From positions 1-7,658 of the forward strand of contig CAAGRV010000066.1 in NCBI GenBank assembly GCA_900772745.1: 7,658 nt of DNA. The letters run 5' to 3'. Positions 5,736 through 7,658 of the stretch are shown piece by piece. Under the pieces are notes generated by a model. It ran no database searches. It had not been told where the DNA came from and saw only the letters and a program-made list of their open reading frames with translations. This DNA comes from Clostridia bacterium. Its GTDB lineage: Bacteria > Bacillota > Clostridia > Christensenellales > UBA3700. Position numbers and translations under genes: made by a program. Position 1 is the first letter of the stretch. Each line of letters starts with the position of its first letter.

Positions 5736-5783
5736 TTTTTCACAACTTTTTTTATTTTTTTTTGATTTTTTTATTTTTCTTTT
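5736..5783 (-). promoter_or_regulatory. Phased A-tracts, UP-like element upstream of the tRNA promoter
   Basis: On the minus strand, A-runs lie at 5736-5740, 5747-5753, 5755-5763, 5766-5772 and 5774-5778. Their centres are roughly 7-12 bases apart, close to helical phase. They sit immediately upstream of the -35 box of the tRNA promoter, where A-tract DNA can bind the polymerase alpha subunit and raise output. The role is inferred from position and composition. Confidence 0.55.
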
Positions 5784-5790
5784 CTATCAT

Positions 5791-5978
5791 CGCAAAAATA
5801 GGGCAAATTGCAGCTGTTTTGGGCGGTTTTGGATGTTGGGACATACAAAGATATAGATATTCCATATATTCCAAGCCATATATTCCAAGCCGAAAAATAT
5901 TTGCGTAAAACTTTATCACCAATCTATTTTGATAAATATAACCAGTTCGAAAATTATGCACGGCTAGAAAAGTCGATA
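5791..5978. other. Gene-free region upstream of the hydrolase operon
   Basis: I see no gene here. It holds a 14-bp tandem duplication (listed separately) and an inverted repeat, TTTATCA (5912-5918) with TGATAAA (5930-5936), with an 11-base spacer. That inverted repeat is about 40 bases upstream of the -35 box at 5979 and could be a regulatory site, but nothing supports a specific protein. Confidence 0.45.
5862..5889. repeat. 14-bp perfect tandem duplication
   Basis: CCATATATTCCAAG occurs twice back to back (5862-5875, 5876-5889), followed by a third CC. It lies in the gene-free DNA between the tRNA promoter and the hydrolase promoter. It looks like a slippage duplication, or a pair of protein-binding sites. 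Confidence 0.85.
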
Positions 5979-6006
5979 TTGACAATAATGATTTATATGA
6001 TATAAT
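5979..6006 (+). promoter_or_regulatory. Consensus promoter of the hydrolase operon
   Basis: TTGACA (5979-5984) and TATAAT (6001-6006) both match consensus exactly and are 16 bases apart, with TG two bases before the -10. Transcription would start near 6013. This is the best promoter in the window and implies strong basal expression unless repressed. Confidence 0.88.
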
Positions 6007-6024
6007 TATTTATATATAATATAT

Positions 6025-6030
6025 GGGGGA
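6025..6030 (+). promoter_or_regulatory. Ribosome binding site that decides the hydrolase start
   Basis: GGGGGA lies four bases before the ATG at 6035. An in-frame ATG at 6023 overlaps this site and has only AT-rich sequence upstream, so 6035 is the better start. Confidence 0.8.
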
Positions 6031-6034
6031 AACT

Positions 6035-7144
6035 ATGAGTAAAAAACTAACACCAGTAAAAATTACTGCGATTGTGTTGTGTAGCATTTTTGCATTGTTT
6101 ATCATGACCGTTTTGGGTTATGTTATTTATGTAGTTGCACAATATGATCGTATTCCTGACAACCAAATCATCGAAACTACTGGCAACCAAACCCAAGAGC
6201 TTGTCGCAGGGGCAGAATATTCGGTTGTCACTTACAATATAGGCTTTGGTGCATATTCGCACGACTTCGATTTCTTTATGGATTCGGGCAAAATGAAGAA
6301 CGGCAAAAAAGTGTCTGGTAGCGGTAGCAAGGCGAAAAACAAAGAAACAGTGCTCACCAATACCAATGGCGCAATTAGTTCTGTCAAGAACGACGGCGAC
6401 TATGACTTCATGCTTTTCCAAGAAGTGGACACCGATTCTACACGTTCGCACCACGTCAACCAATACGTTATGCTAGCTGACGAGTTCGGCAAAGATAGGG
6501 GTAGTGCATTCGCTGTCAACTATCATTCGGCATATTTGCTCTATCCATTCAATGATCCACACGGTCAAAGCAATGCGGGATTGGCAACTTTCAGCAAGTA
6601 CAATATCTCGTCCAATGTAAGAAGACAATATCCGCTCGATACTGGTTTTGCCAAGTTCTTTGACCTTGACAGATGCTTTATGATAACTCGCATTCCTGTT
6701 CAAAATGGCAAACAACTCACACTTATCAACTCTCACATGTCAGCTTATGACGAGGGCGGAAAAATCAGAGAAAAACAACTTGCACTCCTCAACAGCGTGC
6801 TAGAAGAAGAGAAAAAAGCTGGCAACTATGTCATTGTAGGTGGCGATTTCAACCATGATATTGCCAACAGTATGACTTTGTTCCCAACCGAACAAGAAGT
6901 GCCAGAATGGGTTTTCCAACTCCAAAATAAAGACCTTGCAGACGGATATTCATTCGCCGCTGCTACCAATGTTGCAACTTGCCGTAGTACCGATATGCCT
7001 TATGTAAAGGGCAAAAACTATACTGCAGTACTCGATGGCTTTATTGTGTCTGACAATATCAAAGTTGTCAACACACGCAATATTGATAGCGACTTTATGT
7101 ATTCCGACCACAACCCAGCAACAATGCAATTCGTATTGCAATAA
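6035..7144 (+). CDS. Membrane-anchored endonuclease/exonuclease/phosphatase-family hydrolase
   Basis: This 369-residue protein has a short basic N-terminus (MSKKLTPVK) and one hydrophobic segment (about 10-35), then a DNase I-like metal-dependent hydrolase domain (about 60-369). The full family set of catalytic positions is visible: N68 in TYNIG, E130 in FQEVD, H234 in NSHMSAY, D271 and N273 in GGDFNHD, D334 in VLDGF, and the terminal D358-H359 in YSDHNP. The segment acts as an uncleaved anchor or signal, placing the enzyme outside the membrane. Members of this fold cleave phosphodiesters or phosphomonoesters in nucleic acids, sphingomyelin or phosphoinositides; the substrate cannot be fixed here. 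The start at 6035 is chosen from its ribosome binding site. The gene is followed after 20 bases by another exported protein, suggesting one operon. Confidence 0.9.
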   Translation: MSKKLTPVKITAIVLCSIFALFIMTVLGYVIYVVAQYDRIPDNQIIETTGNQTQELVAGAEYSVVTYNIGFGAYSHDFDFFMDSGKMKNGKKVSGSGSKAKNKETVLTNTNGAISSVKNDGDYDFMLFQEVDTDSTRSHHVNQYVMLADEFGKDRGSAFAVNYHSAYLLYPFNDPHGQSNAGLATFSKYNISSNVRRQYPLDTGFAKFFDLDRCFMITRIPVQNGKQLTLINSHMSAYDEGGKIREKQLALLNSVLEEEKKAGNYVIVGGDFNHDIANSMTLFPTEQEVPEWVFQLQNKDLADGYSFAAATNVATCRSTDMPYVKGKNYTAVLDGFIVSDNIKVVNTRNIDSDFMYSDHNPATMQFVLQ

Positions 7145-7164
7145 TCACGACAAATGGGTGAGCT

Positions 7165-7658
7165 ATGACAAAATCTTATGCTCAAAAATCTTGTAAAATC
7201 ATAGTAATATGCCTGACAATTTTGTTGGGCATACTTCTATGTTTGCCACACGCTTTGGCAGATATGGGTCCAAAACCTAGGGCAACAATATCTGTCGTTG
7301 GCACGGAGAATTTGGGCGTATATCATGTCAAAATATTCGCCAAAGGTGGTTTTTCCAATCAGCCACCGCCTGAAGGGAACGAAAAGTATGATTTTGTGTT
7401 CAATTATAACATAGAGGGTTATAAAGAGAGCTTTATTTTCTACAACCAACAAGGCGATTTTAAGTACAATTCGCATTATTATGCACATGATTATTACCAA
7501 ATTGTGATTTTTTCGGAAAATGGCGATACAATAATACGCTCGCCAATGTTCAAGAGAGAATTCTTTGAAGGCTTTTATACGTACAATTTGGGCGGAAATA
7601 CTTTCCAAGAACTTGCCGAAAAAACTAACCAAGAAACTACGACTTATGGCAGTGTCAA
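7165..7658 (+). CDS. Exported protein of unknown function, DMGPKP type (3' end outside the window)
   Basis: An open frame of 164 codons runs off the window edge without a stop. It begins with a classical signal peptide: positive residues (K3, K8, K11), a hydrophobic core (about 12-27) and an ALA cleavage site after residue 32. The mature part would start DMGPKPRATISV, followed by beta-rich, Tyr/Phe/Asn-rich sequence. That DMGPKP start resembles uncharacterised secreted or membrane proteins of Clostridia whose later part often contains several membrane segments; this link is from memory and the rest is not visible. GGGTGAG (7156-7162) precedes the ATG. It lies 20 bases after the hydrolase stop with no terminator between, so the two are probably co-transcribed. 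Confidence 0.75.
   Translation, partial: MTKSYAQKSCKIIVICLTILLGILLCLPHALADMGPKPRATISVVGTENLGVYHVKIFAKGGFSNQPPPEGNEKYDFVFNYNIEGYKESFIFYNQQGDFKYNSHYYAHDYYQIVIFSENGDTIIRSPMFKREFFEGFYTYNLGGNTFQELAEKTNQETTTYGSV

Noticed and set aside
5752..5985. 77-codon minus-strand frame upstream of the hydrolase
   Set aside because: It spans the T-rich tract and tandem duplication. It has no Shine-Dalgarno, and its end is a lysine run encoded by the A-tracts.
6023..6034. Upstream in-frame ATG for the hydrolase
   Set aside because: It overlaps the GGGGGA ribosome binding site and would lack one itself; ATG at 6035 is properly spaced.

Overview
The window looks like chromosomal DNA from a low-GC, Gram-positive anaerobe, probably an uncultured gut Clostridia-type Bacillota. 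The clues are AT-rich intergenic DNA, purine-rich Shine-Dalgarno sites, sigma-A-type promoters, tRNAs with encoded CCA, and an intracellular beta-glucosidase beside a fucosidase. All genes read with the standard bacterial code. The organism call is an inference, not a species assignment.

Layout. Bases 1-446 hold no gene but carry degenerate repeats, two strong hairpins (264-314) resembling a dispersed palindromic element, and a promoter. At 447-2867 (+) is a family 3 glycoside hydrolase with an uncommon C-terminal extension. It converges on a short family 29 alpha-L-fucosidase at 2987-3976 (-), and the two share a 13-bp terminator hairpin. The fucosidase is divergent from a MmcQ/YjbR-family gene at 4133-4513 (+), whose promoter spacer is filled by a near-perfect palindrome. 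Next is a small two-segment membrane protein at 4577-4888 (-). A GC-richer repeat patch (about 4985-5210) contains a perfect 51-bp direct repeat.

A four-gene tRNA cluster on the minus strand follows, read Val(UAC), Gly(GCC), Cys(GCA), Leu(UAA). It has a consensus-like promoter backed by phased A-tracts, and hairpins after Val, Cys and Leu. The last part (6035 to the window end) is a probable two-gene operon with a strong promoter: a membrane-anchored endonuclease/exonuclease/phosphatase-fold hydrolase, then the start of an exported protein cut off by the window edge.

How the genes may fit together. The two glycosidases lack export signals and would act in the cytoplasm on imported glucosides and fucosylated saccharides. 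The terminal pair faces the cell exterior and may act together at the envelope; that is inferred from linkage only. No CRISPR array, transposase, phage gene or recognisable defence system is visible.
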